Shown: piece by piece, positions 22,761-33,932 of the stretch
Numbering within the stretch: position 1 is the first letter of the stretch
Layout: each line of letters opens with the position of its first letter
The notes under the pieces: generated by a model
What the model saw: only the letters and a program-made list of their open reading frames with translations
What the model was told of the DNA's origin: nothing
The model's database searches: none
Position numbers and translations under genes: made by a program
Origin: Engraulis encrasicolus
Taxonomy: Eukaryota; Chordata; Actinopteri; Clupeiformes; Engraulidae
Assembly: GCF_034702125.1 (NCBI RefSeq)
Contig: NC_085880.1
Location: forward strand, 48,478,646 to 48,542,645
Direction: 5' to 3'
Length of the DNA: 64,000 bases

Positions 22761-22895
22761 CATGGTCATGGATGTTCGTGGTGGTGTTGATGCTCCCATG
22801 CATGGTGTTATGTGACAAAGCTGGAGCGTTGACGTTGCTTCCACCCTCACGTGAGATGTTCAAACGCTGCATGTCTGAACCTGTGACGGTGACTT
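22761..22895 (-). CDS. NLR gene, N-terminal linker exon
   Basis: 135-bp exon reading (with one base from an upstream exon) EVTVTGSDMQRLNISREGG, then SNVNAPALSHNTMHGSINTT and TNIHDH. The asparagine/glycine-rich NVNAP..L..NTM.GSI pattern resembles, from memory, the low-complexity linker just before the FISNA domain in fish NLRC3/NLRP-like proteins. The acceptor is TATCATTGCAG and the donor is CATG/GTGAGG. It leaves one base (G), which matches both the micro-exon at 21401-21442 and the FISNA-NACHT exon. An alternative acceptor 15 bases downstream would also keep frame. An earlier exon supplying the start codon must exist but was not identified. The plus-strand reading frame over this site is a shadow. 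Confidence 0.55.
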
Positions 22896-23072
22896 CTGCA
22901 ATGATACAGACTACTATTATGCCTGCTCCATATGCTGGCCAAAGTGTTACAGAAACCGCCGATCCAAAACCACCAGACTCACAAACAGTTTCTTTCACCA
23001 GGCCATGAGGATTCTGAACCTCCTTTTTCTCCCATCATTGAATTACAGCATGTTCTTCTACCACATCACACA

Positions 23073-23152
<80 letters not shown>
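23073..23152. repeat. (CA)n microsatellite
   Basis: Pure CA, 80 bases. Confidence 0.98.
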
Positions 23153-23153
<1 letters not shown>

Positions 23154-23248
23154 ACTCAAGAAGAAATGCATAGCAGTTTACAATCACAAATGCACCCCCG
23201 TGCCAAGCAGGGAACACAGTTTGCAATCATATGCACTTGAGGCAACAT

Positions 23249-23251
<3 letters not shown>

Positions 23252-23329
<78 letters not shown>
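23252..23329. repeat. (CA)n microsatellite
   Basis: Pure CA, about 78 bases, ending in GAAACAGAAACAG. Confidence 0.98.
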
Positions 23330-23333
<4 letters not shown>

Positions 23334-23389
23334 CAGAAACAGTCATCACTGCAGCTTCATCCCCAATTTCCTAGCAAGGAACACACACA

Positions 23390-24540
23390 CTTACCATGAC
23401 CGAGGTAACATGCCTTCCTTGCAGGACAGTTTACAGTCAAACAAACTCACAACGACGTTGATATTTAACACAGTTTTTGGCACGTGCACTCCAATACGGC
23501 AGAGGAGGCACGGCCTCACCAGCTCCAGATGAGAATGATGAGATGCAGTTAATGTGAATAATAGTAACAATAACAGCTATTGTTTTCAAACATCTGCACC
23601 ATAACTACCATTTGAGCAGTATTTAAACAGTTTCACTCATTTTCAATCATTTCCGTGGCCAAAATCGTAATATTTGCCCATTTCATGTCAAATTGCTCCG
23701 AATACGCTGAATTTGGGCCAACTCTGAACTGGCCTCATCCCAGATTGCGCAATTTCTCGTTAACAAGCTTGCGCGCATGCGCCATGTTGCTCGTTCTGTG
23801 AATGCAACCTGGTAATATTGTATTAAACGTTTTTATACACTTAATAGAAGTATGTATGGTGTGCCCTCATTTCCTGATATTTTAAAAATATTTTCTACGT
23901 GTGATTATCATTTCTTTACTCTGGACGCTTTGGCATAACGCCCACTGAAAGATACAATGGTGAGGCGAGCAGTAGCCTGGCCGCAGACTCCTTCTGGTGT
24001 TGAGTCTTGCTGGACAGTTACGTCATAGCGAATCTGAAGTTCACAATACAGTCAGTCGGTGTTGTTGGCTAGCTTGTTCACTTTGACTGCTACAAGTGGA
24101 TTTCATAACGAAACTAAGAGCATTCTCAAAGTTGGATTTCCAAGGGGAAAATATGTGATAAAGAATGGAGGACCGACAGAGCTGAAGGGTTTGCTACTCA
24201 GGTGACCGGTCAGATCTACCCGATCATTTCAAAGTGAGTGGTACAACACTGCAGAAAATATTTGTTGTTTCCCCTGTGTCTTGTTTGCAACCGGCGAGAA
24301 TGTGTGGAAGACCATTCGCATGGGATTTTACGACTTAACAATTTACTAAGGACTAAGGAGCCTCACGAAACACAAATCCTCGCGGCTACTCATATTCAAT
24401 GCCAAATTGCTTTGGACGTTTGGGGCGACGTTTGGGGCTTTGGATGAACAGCACCGGCTAAAGTAACGTTAGCATGCACAACGCCAAAGTGAAGGAAAAG
24501 GGCGGCGCATGGACCTGATGCACGAGTTCAGGTAAGACCA
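23390..24540. other. Noncoding; repeated block plus unassigned sequence
   Basis: GACCGAGGTAACATGCCTTC to GATATTTAACACAGTTT (23399-23475) recurs at 26579-26655, so it belongs to the duplicated repeat block. 23500-24540 has no gene I recognise. A donor-like GTTCAG/GTAAGACC at 24530 follows a long exon-like stretch and could be the 5' end of an unidentified gene or element. Confidence 0.45.
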
Positions 24541-24586
24541 ATTTCCAATGTGTGTGAAGCCTGTGTTTGTGAGACCCGTGGGGAGA

Positions 24587-24610
24587 GAGAGAATCCGCCG
24601 TGATTCTCTC
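24587..24610. other. 9-bp-stem hairpin, loop CGCCGT (copy 1)
   Basis: GAGAGAATC, CGCCGT, GATTCTCTC: a perfect stem. Compare the copy at 25001-25020. Confidence 0.6.
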
Positions 24611-25000
24611 CAGTGTGGTAGCTTTTGTGATGGGCACCGGATTCTCATGTGCCCGGTAACTGTTTGTAAAGTTGAGTACAGGGTACCGTTGAGGTAAATC
24701 AAATATACCTGTGTAACTACAAGACTCTGATTTAATTCCAAGGTGTAGGCATAACAGAAATGACAGTCCCAAAATATTTGGTGACCATATCGAAGCGTGT
24801 GTAATATCTGTTTACGTTGACATTCGCTTCCTGCCACACCTTTGTCCCACATCGCTTGCCGTAGCCTCGTACAAGTAGATGTAGGCCTACATTTGCACGA
24901 GAATCCAGTTCGTATCACAAAAGCTGTCACACCGGTTTGTTCGCCGTGGTGCTCAGCGGTCTATATGACACCATGTTTTGAATCCTGTGTGTCTTTCATG

Positions 25001-25020
25001 GAGCATCCGCCGTGATGCTC
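25001..25020. other. 7-bp-stem hairpin, loop CGCCGT (copy 2)
   Basis: GAGCATC, CGCCGT, GATGCTC. Same loop as copy 1, with a paired A-T to C-G change in the stem. Confidence 0.6.
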
Positions 25021-25130
25021 AGTCCACATTGCTGCTGCTGTGTGGTTTATGTGAGATCGCTGTTTGAATCCTGTGTGTGTGTGTGTGTGAGAGCAGTGGG
25101 CTGTGAAGGAGCTTACACTCTCCACTACTC

Positions 25131-25712
25131 TCCCCTCACCTCCTCTCCTCTCCTCTCCTCTCCTCTCCTCTCCTCTCCTCTCCTCTCCTCTCCTCTCCTC
25201 TCTCCCCTCCCCTCCTCTCCTCTCCTCTCTCCCCTCACATCCTCTCCTCTCTTTTTTCCTCTCCTCCTCTCTCCTCTCTTTTCCCATCTCCTCTCCTGTC
25301 CTCTCTCTTGTCCCATCTCCTCTCCTCTTCTCTCTTCTCCTCTCCCTCTCCTCTCCTTGAGCTCCTCTCCACTCCTCCTCCTTTTCTCCTCTCATCTCCT
25401 CTCCTCTCTCTTCTCCTCCCCTCTCCTCTCCTCTCATCTTCTCTCCTCCTCTCCTCTCCCCTCCTCCTCACTGCCTTCTCTCCTCTCCTCTCCTCTCCTC
25501 TTAACTTCTCTCCTCTCCTCTCTTCTTTTCTCCTCTCCTCTCCTTGAGCTCCTCTCCACTCCTCCTCCTTTCTCCTCTCATCTCCTCTCCTCTCTCTTCT
25601 CCTCCCCTCTCCTCCTCTCTCATCTCCTCTCTCCTCCTCTCCTCTCCCCTCCCCTTCTCTCCTCTCCTCTTCTCTCCTCTCCACTACTCTCCTCTCCTCT
25701 CCTCTGCTCTGC
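25131..25712. repeat. TCTCC-rich low-complexity array
   Basis: About 580 bases of CTCTCCTCTCCTC, with longer internal repeats (CCTTGAGCTCCTCTCCACTC at about 25356 and 25543). Flanked by related sequences (CACATTG.TGCTGTGTGGTTT at 25025 and 25723). Long frames on both strands are artefacts. Confidence 0.95.
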
Positions 25713-25763
25713 TCTGCTGTCCACATTGGTGCTGTGTGGTTTATGTGAGACCACTGTTTGAAT

Positions 25764-25766
<3 letters not shown>

Positions 25767-25848
<82 letters not shown>

Positions 25849-25850
25849 TC
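25767..25850. repeat. (TG)n(AG)n microsatellite
   Basis: TG run ending in GAGAGAGAGA. Confidence 0.97.
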
Positions 25851-26027
25851 TAATAGCATTTTCTCTGCGGAAATGCAGTAAGCTTATGTCAAAATATGTA
25901 GGCCTACCTTATGTTAAGAAAGCTGCTATGACATATGGAACTTGTCGGTAGGCCTATTTGGCAATTATTTATTTGAAAATCTGATATTGAAAAAGTTGCC
26001 TCACCAGCCATAAATCCCAGCGCACGT

Positions 26028-26183
26028 CACTGGACTACAGGAGAGTAGAAAATGACATGTAAACTAGAAGAGCTGGTTAATCACTACACTCGGCACTCCC
26101 GTCTCTGCTACCTGCAGGGAGCCAAAGTCCATTGACAAACCCTTTACATTTACGATCTAAATAGGTGACACACCTTTTTAATG
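26028..26183. repeat. Duplicated block, partial copy 0
   Basis: GACTACAGGAGAGTAGAAAA through TAGGTGACACACCTTTTTAA, repeated at 26668 and 27528. It breaks off into CCGTATTTTCGGGACC. Confidence 0.85.
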
Positions 26184-26290
26184 TACCGTATTTTCGGGAC
26201 CAAAAGACGCACTGGGTTAAAAGACGCACCACCAAGGACCGTGACTTTTTTCACACACAAGACGCACTGCATCATAGGAGGCACTTCATA
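26184..26290. repeat. CCGTATTTTCGGGACC / AAAAGACGCAC repeat
   Basis: GTATTTTCGGGAC followed by AAGACGCACYRGGTTAAAAGA is a widely dispersed vertebrate repeat motif (from memory). Only a fragment is present. Confidence 0.5.
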
Positions 26291-26667
26291 ACTAATTTCA
26301 TAATTTCATAACTAATGCTGTTGTTGTTAAGAATGCACAAAAAACAACATGCGTGTTGTTACACGAATACACGCAATATCAAACGTTGCCGAATATCACA
26401 ACCTAGCGTTTTCGAGCAGTTTCTTAAAGTATGACATGAAGCCATCACTGAATTTTACGCATGTTCTTTCAAAGAAAACAAATGTTTAAACACATTTAAT
26501 GTAGGCTATTCAGCAACAGATTCATAGAACATTGAAAAAGAATCGCCTGGTATTTCAGGAGTCGCCCACACTCACCACGACCGAGGTAACATTCCTTCCT
26601 TGCAGGACAGTTTACAGTCAAACACACTCACCACGACGTTGATATTTAACACAGTTTATAGTCATAT

Positions 26668-27480
26668 GGTGTATGACTACAGGAGAGTAGAAAATGACAT
26701 GTGAACTAGAAGAGCTGGTTAATCATTACACTCGGCACTCCCGTCTCTGCTACCTGTAGGGAGCCAAAGTCCATTGACAAACCCTCTACATTTTCGATCT
26801 AAATAGGTGACACCTTTTTAATGTAAACCATTTTTTGAGCATGGTTCGACACATTTTTTTGTACTATATAGTTCAATCATGGTTTGACTATGGTTTAAAG
26901 GGACACTGTGTGAGATTTTTAGTGGTTTATTTCCAGAATTCATGCTGCTCATTCACTAATGTTACCTTTTTCATGAATACTTACCACCAGCATCAAATTC
27001 TACGTTTTCATAATGACTGGAAAAATTGCACTTTTCATACATGAAAAGGGGGATCTTCTCCATTGTCCGCCATTTTGAATTTCCAAAAATAGCCAATTTT
27101 AGCTTCAAAAATGACTGTACTTGGACCATACTAGAAAATATTTGTTTAATACTTAGTAAACTTTCATGTAAAGATCAAATTTGGCAATAGGCAGCCCAAG
27201 GGTTTGGGTTAGGGTTAGGTTTAGGGGAATTTACACTGGTCAGGTAACCTTGGCCAAGTCGTGTGACTGCAGGGGATGGCTGTGCTTTGGTCAGCCTTGG
27301 GATTATGGTTAGGAATCGGATGCGCTTGCGGTTAAGATTAGGGACCGAGTGCGCTTGGGGTTAAGGTTAGAAAATTGTTTCAGGGTTAGGGTTAGAGTTA
27401 GGGTTAGGTTAAGGGGATAAAACCCCGTACGGCACTTTGAAAAATTGTTTTAGGGTTAGGGTTAGGTTAAGGGGATTAGC
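26668..27480. repeat. Duplicated interspersed block, copy 1 (empty hAT site)
   Basis: Carries TTCTCCAT uninterrupted at 27056-27063, then CCGCCATTTTGAATTTCC, and a telomere-like GGTTAGGGTTAGG tail. Same order as copy 2. Confidence 0.88.
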
Positions 27481-27499
27481 TCTAGGGCTGTTTAAATGG

Positions 27500-27920
27500 C
27501 TTAACACAGTTTATAGTCATATGGTGTATGACTACAGGAGAGTAGAAAATGACATGTGAACTAGAAGAGAAGGTTAATCATTACACTCGGCACTCCCGTC
27601 TCTGCTACCTGCAGGGAGCCAAAGTCCATTGACAAACCCTCTACATTTACGATCTAAATAGGTGACACACCTTTTTAATGTAAACCATTTTTTGAGCATG
27701 GTTCGACACATTTTTTTGTACTATATAGTTCAATCATGGTTTGACTATGGTTTAAAGGGACACTGTGTGAGATTTTTAGTGGTTTATTTCCAGAATTCAT
27801 GCTGCTCATTCATTGATGTTACCTTTTTCATGAATACTTACCACCAGCATCAAATTCTACGTTTTCATAATGACTGGAAAAATTGCACTTTTCATACATG
27901 AAAAGGGGGATCTTCTCCAT
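27500..27920. repeat. Duplicated interspersed block, copy 2 (left part)
   Basis: Nearly identical to 26640-27063, cut at TTCTCCAT by the hAT element. It resumes at 33006. Confidence 0.92.
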
Positions 27921-28207
27921 TAGGGCCGTCAACAGTAATCGATCCGGCAATGGATCGCGATCCAGGGCATGGACAATTCAGCATCGATTCAGCCACAAGC
28001 CGGATCGATTCGGCATAGACCTATTTAGAAAAAAAAAAAAAAAAAACACGCAACAAAACAAACAAATGAATAAGACACCAAAACTTCCGTGCACTGCGCA
28101 ACGTCAACGTCCGTGCATGCGCAACATCATCCTATCCTAGCAGTCAACGTCAAGGGCAGTGCATCAGAGTTCCTACAAATGCAGCCAGCTGGCTTAAATC
28201 AAACAAG

Positions 28208-31193
28208 ATGGCTGAAGTGGAGAACACGCGGGGCATCATTGATGCACCAAAGCTGTGGAAAGCCGAGATATGGAGATATTTCGGCTTTTACGAAGTGGAT
28301 GGCAAAGTAGATAGGAGCTACGCTATATGTAGGAAATGCCGTGCGAAGATCAAACACGTTGGGAACACTTCCAACTTTACAAGGTATTTAGCTCGCTGGC
28401 ATCCTGACTTGGCTAACGGCGACTCAAAACCAACAGCAAAGCCAGACACATCACAACCAACAATCAACCAGTCCATCCTATCACAGCTGCCACAAACATC
28501 GGAGAGGGCGAGGAAGATTACAAGAGCGGTGGCAGGTTTTATCGCCAAAGACCTTAGACCGTATTCGGTAGTGGAGAACGCAGGGTTTCGGAACATGCTC
28601 AGGACCCTCGAGCCCCGCTACAAGCTGCCAGTGAGGGCTACCTTTGCCGACTGTACAAAGAAGTCAAACAGGAGGTAAACAACTCGATGCTGCAAGTCAC
28701 TCGTGTAGCGTTCACAAGTGAAGCCTGGACATCAGTTGCAACAGATTCATATGTCACCATAACGGCCCATTACATCGGCGACGACTGGAAAATGGTGTCA
28801 AATGTGCTTCAAACCAGAGCGGTACATGAGAGCCACACCAGCGCTCATATGGCCAGGCTTCTCTTGGATGTGGTGGGGGAATGGCAGCTAGTTGACAAGG
28901 ATGTGGTGCTTGTGACTTACAACGCTGCTAACATGGCCAGCGCTGCGGAGATAGGCAAATTTCCGCATGTGAAATGTTTTGCCCACACGCTGCTTGGCAG
29001 AGTCCGACGGATCTCCACATACTTCCACCGCAGCACAAAAGCTAAACATCTCTTCGAAGAACATCAGAGGGCAATTCTCAAGTTGCCGTGTCGGCTGAAG
29101 CTGATCACCGATGTATCCACAAGGTGGAATAGTGCGCACGATATGATGGAGAGGTTTTTGCAACTACAAGCTGCAGTGCATGCCACCCTGTTGTCGCCTA
29201 GTCTAAACGTTGACGAAAGTGACATCGTCACTCTCAGCAGAGCAGACCTGGCTAACGTGGAGGAAGCAGTGAAGACATTAAGACCAATGAAAGATGCCAC
29301 TGTCTGTATGTCCGAGGAGAGCACCCCAACAGTCAGCCTCGTCGCACCGGTGTATGCCCAACTCCTCCAGAGTATGTCGGACACCATTGGAGACCCACCT
29401 CTGATCCGTGATGTGAAGAAAGCAATCAAAACAGACCTCCTCAAGAGGTATAACAGCGAGCCAGAGAAGAGGATCCTTCACACGTCATCTGCCCTGGATC
29501 CTCGCTTTAAAGGTTTACCTTTCCTGACCGAGGAGGAGAAACTGGATGTCTACGCTGGAGTGACTTCCGAGGCTGCAGCTCTGGAGGTAATTTAATTTAA
29601 AGTGGTAGTTCGCTATTTTAGACATTAAGCCCTGTTTGTGTGACTTCTGGGGTGAAGTAGAGATGTTATCATCACAATTTTGACATTTGGTGCTGAACGG
29701 AGCATTTGGGTATTCAAGACTGCAGCCCCCCCACCTTTACATTGACTCCAATGAAGCACTCAAGCAATCGATCATAAAATGGCATTAAACTTTCTTTTGC
29801 AGAGACATGAAACTCTCCGAGTGGTCAGAGGTGGGCAGCGATACGTTGGCTCGAAAATCACCGCGAAATGCGCTTCCAGAGAAGATATATTCATTATTGT
29901 CCGTCTTCATTGATTGTATTGGTTTGACTAGCATTACTCCGCGCGACCGGAAATGGGGGTGCGTTTGTTTACGTTACTATCTATGGTTTGTATGCAAGCT
30001 GTAGTTTTTGTAGCCAGTCCCGCTCAAAGATAGCCGTTCTACCTCGCTCCTTGATGTCTACATAAACAACACACTATCGCTACCTACTGGCTGGATGTCT
30101 ACTGCTATTCAACGGCGTCTGGGGAAAAATAGGTCCGCCAAATGCTAAACAACAGTTAGAAGGCAATTTTCGGGTCAATTTATCGCTGTCTACCACTGAC
30201 CACACGGTGAGTTCCATGTCTTCTCAAACAAAAGTTTAATGCCATTTTATAATCGATTGCTTGAGTGCTCTATTGGAGTCAATGTAAAGGTGGGGGGGCT
30301 GCAGTCTTGGATACCCAAATGCTCCGTTCAGCACCAATTGTCAAAATTGTGATGAGAACATCTCTACTTCACCCCAGAAGTCACACAAACAGGGCTTAAT
30401 GTCTAAAATAGCGAACTACCACTTTAAGTTACTTGTATAATGTATGGAATAACTTTAACTCAATTGTGTTCATGATAAAAAAACAGTGGGCTATGGTCGA
30501 ATGTTTAGACTGAGATGTGAGTTGCAAAAAACAGCCTTTTATTTTTTATTTGTTTTTAAAATGGTACATCTCCTAAATAAGATGCTACCTAGCCCATTTT
30601 GGCAATGTGTGTGCCAGCTGAATTTCTAAATAAACAAAGTTTGGCATGTGGGCTACTGCATTGTCTGAGAATGTTCTGCTAACTGTTGTTTTTGTCTTTT
30701 ATGTATTTTGTTCGAACAGTCTGAAGGGAGGCACAGGAGAGATGCACATGCAAAGCCTGGAGGAGGAAGTTCAGCAGACAAGGAAGAGTCGCCATCGATG
30801 GAAGAGGATGACGTGTTACACTCACAAGGCCCCCCTCATCCCAAAAGAAGGCTGCTTGTGAGTTTACTGGGAGGTGTTTTCGCTGATGTCAACCAACCGG
30901 CACTACAGGTCAAGTCTGCGGATGACACTGCGGATGAGGAAATGGAGATGTACCGCAGGTCCCCATCTGTCCCTCTCTGTGATGACCCCTTGGAATGGTG
31001 GCAGCGTCATGAGGGCTCATTTCCTCTCCTCTCGAGGTTGGCGAAGAGATACCTGTGCATTCCAGGGACAAGTGTGTCAGCCGAAAGAGTGTTCTCCACA
31101 GCTGGAGATGTGGTTACGGCCAAACGCACCAGCTTGTCAACCAGCTTGTGTTTTTACATAAAAACTTGGACATGCCCAAATGCTGAGGCATGA
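28208..31193 (+). pseudogene. hAT transposase, BED-finger type, inactivated
   Basis: Reading order: BED-like finger (28208-28678; AICRKCRAKI ... NFTRYLARWHP, where the first His is Tyr), a frameshift at about 28650, then the catalytic part (28687-29586; TSEAWTS, YVTITAHYI, HVKCFAHTL, STRWNSAHDMMERF, SALDPRFKGL). After CTGGAG/GTAATT comes an intron. Exon 2 starts at 30720 after TTTTGTTCGAACAG and carries the dimerisation motif (DPLEWWQRH, SVSAERVFSTAGDVV). A second frameshift at about 31140 garbles the end; the other frame there reads QLVFLHKNLDMP. Two acidic positions usual in hAT enzymes are replaced: the Asp before W in TSEAW is Glu, and the Asp of the usual TDNAAN motif is Tyr (TYNAAN). 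It cannot be an active enzyme. Confidence 0.9.
29600..30426. mobile_element. Foldback-like element in the hAT transposase intron
   Basis: About 195-bp arms: AAGTGGTAGTTCGCTATTTT, AGACATTAAGCCCTGTTTG and onward to AAAATGGCATTAAACTTT, mirrored at 30230-30426. TA flanks both ends, consistent with Tc1/mariner targeting. The 430-bp centre is unassigned. Confidence 0.85.
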
Positions 31194-33005
31194 ATGCAAT
31201 TTTGTTGTGTGCAGTGTACAGTGTTCACTTGTGCGCTGTGGAGTGCTGTGTCACAGTGACAATGGGATTTGGACTTCACAGTCCCCTTACTATTACTGAT
31301 TTGATTTTCAAGGTCTTCACTGGTTTTGTAGTAGGCTAGGCCTACATTTTCTTCAGTGTTTTGGTATTTTGATATTTGTTTTTGCCATAAAGATACTGTC
31401 TGTTGCACTTCAACATTGTCTTGACTATTTTGATGTTTTTTATTGCTGGGTGGTAGTTGCTTAAATACAGTGACAGGCTATTACTACTGAATCAGTTCTG
31501 ATGTTTACACAGGAGTTCACACAGGTAGGCCTATCCCGTGTGAAAGGCTGTTAAAAACCAAAATAACTTATCTTATTTAAAGCACTTACTTAGTTGGGAT
31601 TTCGATTAAATTAAATGAAATAAGATTGAATGGCGTGCAGTTTTTTTTTTCCCAATATGAAGTTATAAAATAAATTTGTTATTGTATTTATTTTTCATAT
31701 TTGAAAAAAAAGCTTTTCTTATTATCTTATTCAATTTAACACAGGGCTGAAAGACACGACAGCCAATACAATGTTAAAATATCTGAGCGCACTGCTTATG
31801 TTGACTCATGACTGGTGAAAAGTTTTAATTGCATTAGAGCTAATGTGACCTGTTGCGCAGCGTTGCCGCTAGGGGGACGAGACTAACGAATGGCTGAAGT
31901 CAGGTCAGCTGTCTAGGTGTCTATGCATGGTAGCGACGTGAAGGCATGCGGCAGTGAAATATTTGTTTGCATGGATTTACGTTGATTATATCAAACAAGC
32001 TTCGTTGAAATAAGACAACTTAAGGTAAGACAATAATGGGTTAAGCGCTAAGGTGGGCTTTGTGGAGACTTTTTTGTAGGCCTATTATGCGTTGTTCACC
32101 CATGAATCCCTTTTAACGCATTGGTGCAGCAACCAACTTTGGCACATCGCATTGAACTAACAAGCTCGTGAAATGCACGTCTGTGGTGGTTTGCCCTGCG
32201 CAGTGGCTATTCAGCAGATACATATTCTGGGCCAGTGTGTAGGCCTATATCGCCTACAGTAGGTTACCGATTTCAGGAAAAAGTCAAGTAAGTTCGTTGA
32301 CAACTGTTCAGTCCCTCCCTCCCGAGCCCTAAACATTTTACCTAGCTGCTCCCGGAAAAATTGCCCCTTTCGTGGCATGCAGCATCTAAAGTTTGACCAT
32401 CCTTCATCACATTAATTGAATAGCCAATAACGCAGTGATACCCGGCCGTTTCCACATGTCTCCCCAAGTTTCACCCTTGGCAAAGGGGAACCATCTAGCC
32501 TACCGACGAGAAGGCTTTCAGTTTATGTGTTGATTGAATGTGTTTCGGACAAGGATGGGGCCGCGCGTCTTGGTCGTGACAGTTCTCTTGGATACGGGGG
32601 AGGCATAGAATGTGTTAGTAGCCTAATCTATGGGAGGAGGGCATTGAGGTCGGATAAGGTGGTTGACAAACGAATCATTGTTGGCTGCGGTTGTATTGTG
32701 TTGAGGCTACAGTCGCCTCTTTCTTTTTCTTTAATTACACATTATAATAATATGATATATGTTTGAGCTCAGCCCTAGTGGGGTGCGAATGTTGTGAACA
32801 ATAACAGACAATTAGGCTAAACGTTTATAACATCAAGCATAGCCTAGAGGACCTCGACATAACCCCCGTCACAAACTGTCACAAACTGTGCTCCGTCCCT
32901 GCGATGCGATGCGTCGTTGGATCTGATCGAATCGAATCGTTACCCTCCGGATCGTAATTGGATTGAATCGTAAGAGCATTGGCGATCCACACCACTATTC
33001 TCCAT

Positions 33006-33460
33006 GGTCCGCCATTTTGAATTTCCAAAAATAGCCAATTTTAGCTTAAAAAATGACTGTACTTGGACCATACTAGAAAATATTTGTTTAATACTTAGTA
33101 AACTTTCATGTAAAGATCAAATTTGGCAATAGGCAGCCCAAGGGTTTGGGTTAGGGTTAGGTTAGGGGAATTTACACTGGTCAGGCAACCTTGGCCAAGT
33201 CGTGTGACTGCAGGGGATGGCTGTGCTTTGGTCAGCCTTGGGATTAGGGTTAGGGTTAGGTTAGGGGAATTTACACTGGTCAGGCAACCTTGGCCAAGTC
33301 TTGTGACTGCAGGGGATGGCTGTGCTTTGGTCAGCCTTGGGATTAGGGTTAGGGTTAGGATATAGGGTAAAAACCCCCAATGGTACCCCCTACCATTCAT
33401 CTACCATTATTCAAAGGCCCATAGGTCTGGACAGGGTTAGGGTTATGGTTAGGGTAACTG
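33006..33460. repeat. Duplicated block copy 2 (right part) with telomere-like repeats
   Basis: Continues copy 2 after the hAT element. A roughly 115-bp unit (GGGGAATTTACACTGGTCAGG ... GGGATTAGGGTTAGGG) is repeated twice here and once in copy 1 at 27226-27310. GGTTAGGG runs are part of the repeat, not a telomere. Confidence 0.85.
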
Positions 33461-33479
33461 CATGCACTCTCCCTAAACT

Positions 33480-33850
33480 GTAAAAACCTGAGCAACGTAG
33501 CACAAACCACAGAAATGGTAGATTTCGGTGGGAAACATGCCGGTATTCAGACAATAGACATCAATGTCTGAATAGAGGCATGTCTGAATAGCGCCATGTA
33601 ACCGTAAAAACAGGCCGGTCGCTTGAGGGTTAAGTTTTTTCAATCTGTCTCCACCCCTCACTAGCGGTTTCACATGTTCCACGCCTTGTATCCTGAGAAG
33701 TGTGTCATTTCTGTTATGGCATTCGCTGAAATGTCTGGCCATCGGGTAGTCACTGTTCCCAATTCTAATGGCGTACTTATGGTCAGCCAAACGGTCCCTC
33801 AAGCGCCGTTTCGTGTGCCCAATGTAAAAAAACGTTGCAACTCGCGTTCT
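33480..33850 (-). pseudogene. Penelope-like element fragment, GIY-YIG region
   Basis: Minus-strand frame reads YIGHTKRRLRDRLADHKYAI, RIGNSDYPMARHFSECHN, then GVEHVKPLVRGGDRLKKLN, the C-terminal GIY-YIG-type endonuclease region of Penelope-like retroelements as I know it. The upstream GIY half and reverse transcriptase are missing, and the frame leaves the family pattern after LKKLN, so this is a short dead fragment. Confidence 0.65.
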
Positions 33851-33932
33851 ACAACTAGGTATTCACACACCTGCGACGGACAGCTCGCAACGGCTACATT
33901 GTTTCCCCATAGCGGCCAGAGTCAGACTAGAG

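Larger units (their letters stand above)
27921..32997 (+). mobile_element. hAT transposon, 5.08 kb, with 8-bp duplication TTCTCCAT
   Basis: Target duplications at 27913-27920 and 32998-33005 are identical, and the sibling block at 27056-27063 shows the unoccupied site. Ends read TAGGGCCGTCAACAG and, reversed, TAGTGGTGTGGATCG, hAT-like with weak inverted similarity. GATCG-rich subterminal motifs (ATCGATCCGG, GGATCGTAATTGG) occur at both ends. It encodes a broken transposase (28208-31190) and hosts another element in its intron. Confidence 0.92.

Noticed and set aside
22523..23008. 161-codon plus-strand frame with a hydrophobic stretch
   Set aside because: It overlaps antisense the N-terminal exon of the NLR gene, has no splice or family evidence, and the opposite strand explains the openness.
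25012..25761. 249-codon Ser/Pro/Leu-rich frame, and Arg/Glu-rich frames opposite
   Set aside because: Translation of a TCTCC-rich low-complexity array. Both strands are open, as expected from composition.
27200..27470. Interstitial telomere
   Set aside because: TTAGGG-like units are irregular, short and part of a dispersed block present twice in the window.
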